From Rhizophagus clarus (taxonomy: Eukaryota > Glomeromycota > Glomeromycetes > Glomerales > Glomeraceae): a stretch of 64,000 bases of DNA. Each line of letters opens with the position of its first letter. Position 1 is the stretch's first letter. Location: NCBI GenBank assembly GCA_015698045.1, contig BLAL01000302.1:849107-913106 (forward strand). The letters run 5' to 3'. The notes beneath the pieces were generated by a model that was not told the DNA's origin, searched no databases, and was given only the letters and a program-made list of their open reading frames with translations. A program made the position numbers and the translations under genes. This document shows positions 61,716-64,000 of the stretch, in pieces.

Positions 61716-61865
61716 GTTATACAACTGGTAGAATAGAGAACTGGAAGCACTTCGTGGCCACAGTTTGCGAAAGTTTTCAGTCAGGTACCCAGACCTGATA
61801 TACGAAGGACGGCCTACTGTGAACGTCCTTCTCTATTCGGCCTCCTGGATAAGGCGTTGTATAAC
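61716..61865. ncRNA. Candidate structured RNA or fold-back element
   Basis: Nested perfect pairings: GTTATACAAC (61716-61725) with GTTGTATAAC (61856-61865); GAATAGAGAA (61731-61740) with TTCTCTATTC (61829-61838); inside these TCAGGT/ACCTGA (61781-61786, 61793-61798) and AAGGACG/CGTCCTT (61805-61811, 61824-61830). Together they make a branched fold of 150 nt, GC-richer than its surroundings. No known RNA family recognised. Confidence 0.4.
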
Positions 61866-62283
61866 TGATAGTTATTTGTAATTATTTTTTGGGTTGCGTT
61901 AGTACTGACGTCCTCGTCGTGCAACTTGGATATCAATATAATTATTGATAGCGAACAAGTACCAGTTAATTATAATATGTTTTAAAATTTTTAATTATTT
62001 CTTGCATATAGAGTTAAAAAAATTTTTTTACATACATTTATATGATAACATAATAAATAAATAAATAAATCTCTTTTTTATAAATCACTTATTAAATATA
62101 TATTATTTTATAATAATGGAGTTGTTACTATTTGCTTATGAAAAAAATAATTATTATATTATTGAAAAGGGTTCTCTAATATATTATTCAATTATTATTA
62201 TTATTTTTTTTCTTCTTTACCATGACCACCATTATGACGGCTAAAAATTTATTTCAATATTTATTTGTCCGTTATAACTAAAT
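61866..62283. other. Spacer, no gene seen
   Basis: AT-rich between the foldable segment and the transposase relic. Confidence 0.4.
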
Positions 62284-64000
62284 TTAAAATATATATTTGT
62301 TTACAAAATATTCATTTGACTTATCAAACCGGGGTACTATATGTACAATATTTTGTATAGCCTCAATATCGATAAATTATAGATTTCTGTAAGTTCTAGT
62401 AAAGGGCATCCATAAAGATATGGATGACTTTCAGATTTGAAGTCATACCATTGAATTAATGCGAGATTTAACAGATCTTCAAAATCTATCCTTGCTATTA
62501 ACAAAATCTTCAAAAATATTTTAATTTAGTAACGTCATTTAAATAATTTGTACGCAATAAATTAAATAATTACCTGCCCATAACAAATGCCTTGATCAGA
62601 AGCATAATCAAATAATTCATCAGAGTCCATGCGAATCGACACATTACTAAACCAAGGTTTGCCGTAATAACTATTAGTTGCACGTATTATTGCACCATTT
62701 TCTATTATAACTGATCCGTATATAGTCACTTTGCCTTTATCTGCAATATTTTCGTGATCTATATACAGATTTAAACATTCAGAAAAATTTTCAAAACCCA
62801 GATTTCATTCTGTTATCTATATTAGAATTTTCCCGCCTGTTCTACAAAGAAATCGTGCGTATCTTTTTAGCAAAAATTCAAAATGTTTAGCCGCGAATTT
62901 AAAATGTACGGGGGTGATTGCTAAATTTGGTGTTCGATGGGTTATATTTATTATTGATTGCCGTCGAATCTATAAAAAAATTTAATCAATTAAAAATCTT
63001 CATTGTATAAGTACGTAATTTTATAATACTTACTATTTGCATTAATTGTATCTCTATATTTTTTTTATTACTTAATCGGTATGGATTTTTGACATATTCT
63101 TTGTGAAGACTTTCGTAAGTCTCCGTAGTGTATCCATTAACTGCACCAAAAGATCGAATCGAATCAACTAATATGGTATACCCACGAATGCAGTTTTGGT
63201 AATTTCAGTCCCGAGGGGGACATATGTTGGAGAGTTTTGACGAACATTTGAGACCATTCATTTATCGATTCCTGAAATTTGATCAAATCACTTTCTTTAA
63301 AATTTTCATATCGACTAATTGCATACATTTCATTCCAAGCTTCGTAAAGTTTTGTCAGATCTTCATTCTTTACAAAATTTTCAATATTCTCATTATTTTC
63401 ATATAAATTATCCACCACAAAAATCATTATTTTCATCAGATTGCGATATTCATCGGCTGTTAGTCTGGCTAATGTTTGTATTCATTTGTAAAGATCTTCA
63501 ACCCGGGAATCTTGGTATTTTGGCTAATCGATGATCTATTTCATCTACTAAAGATTTTCCGCATTGTTCCTCTAAAAGTTTCTTCGTATAATCGATTTGA
63601 TAATGGAAAAGACCTAAATCGAGATGATGTAATCTATCGGGCACTGTGGCTTGATAGATATTTACATTACTTAAAATAAATTAATAAGTAATATATTAAT
63701 AAGATAAATAAATACCGGTATAACAAATATTGCGTAAACTTACGGTAATTTCCAAAAAAAATTATATATATTTTCAATGCTAACGGAATTTACTGTGCCT
63801 TGATTAAAATGTTCCTGCATATTAAGGTGAGTTCGCGTTGTTATATCATCAAATTGTAAATTAAGATCAGCAAGATTGTCTCTTGCGACCAGACAAAAAT
63901 GACAAGGATGGTTTGACATTAATGATTTATACGTAAGACAATACGTTGCAGCTTCCGGCCAGTCAGAAATTATAATTGAAATCTGAGGATGGAACCAATA
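62284..64000 (-). pseudogene. Plavaka/CACTA-like transposase relic (continues beyond window)
   Basis: Minus strand from the right edge: HPCHFCLVARDNLADLNLQF and EHFNQGTVNSVSIENIYNFF, an intron (~63743-63676), VPDRLHHLDLGLFHYQIDYT, a frameshifted stretch near 63505-63515, LARLTADEYRNLMKIMIFVV, PSGLKLPKLHSWVYHI, another one-base shift at ~63166, YTTETYESLHKEYVKNPYRL, an intron, IYGSVIIENGAIIRATNSYY, FSNVSIRMDSDELFDYASDQ, then LALIQWYDFKSESHPYLYGC and a tail to TAA 62284. The HxDLGLF and ...LH.(E/D)Y.K..YR.SN blocks are typical of fungal Plavaka-type transposases. Shifts and in-frame stops show it is dead. Confidence 0.65.

Noticed and set aside
61716..61865. Hammerhead ribozyme
   Set aside because: CCTGATATACGAAGG is only loosely like the CUGANGA...GAAA core; the conserved core is not met.

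Overview
The window looks like nuclear DNA of an arbuscular mycorrhizal fungus, most likely Rhizophagus irregularis or a close relative (Glomeromycotina). This is inferred from very AT-rich sequence, short GT..AG introns of about 60-100 bp, several Crinkler (CRN) effector-type genes, SAM-domain/nuclease genes, coiled-coil lineage-expanded families, and heavy invasion by CACTA, Tc1/mariner, Plavaka-type, LINE-like and MITE elements. No database was consulted; family names come from motif recognition.

Layout. (1) 1-8.5 kb is an accessory cluster: a CRN gene cut by the window edge, a 1.75-kb element with ~140-bp inverted ends sitting in its 3' flank, a second CRN gene, a small SAM gene, a SAM + PD-(D/E)XK-like gene, and two broken coiled-coil/zinc genes. 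Promoter and polyadenylation blocks are repeated between these neighbours although their coding parts differ. (2) 8.8-20.7 kb is a CRN gene (header, nuclease-like and kinase-like domains) split by a 9,772-bp CACTA transposon with 24-bp inverted ends and a TAT target duplication; the transposon carries a decayed tnp2 transposase (minus strand) and a second, Ser/Arg-rich multi-exon gene (plus strand). (3) 21-27 kb holds relics: a NUMOD/HNH endonuclease, a HerA/A32-like ATPase fragment, a FAR1/MULE-like fragment, hairpin clusters and nested pogo-type MITEs. (4) 27.5-35.4 kb is the conserved core: a C2H2 zinc-finger regulator, a Laa2/aftiphilin-like AP-1 accessory protein, and an 18-exon cullin-1 divergently transcribed from the latter. 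(5) 36.8-43.4 kb is a three-level nest: an ORF1-like retrocopy with poly(A) and a 14-bp direct repeat, interrupted by a repeat-rich element, itself interrupted by a Tc1/mariner-like element. (6) 43.4-57 kb is mostly gene-free AT-rich DNA with MITEs, a 51-bp CpG-containing satellite, a tRNA-derived SINE and tandem repeats. (7) 57.3-64 kb has two or three lineage-specific genes, a compact foldable GC-richer segment, and a Plavaka/CACTA-like transposase relic running off the right edge.

Genes of the core block would act in transcription, clathrin/AP-1 trafficking and SCF ubiquitination. The rest is an effector/transposon compartment in which most mobile-element genes are broken. Nearly all premature stops in otherwise uninterrupted frames are of the kind produced by C-to-T or G-to-A change.
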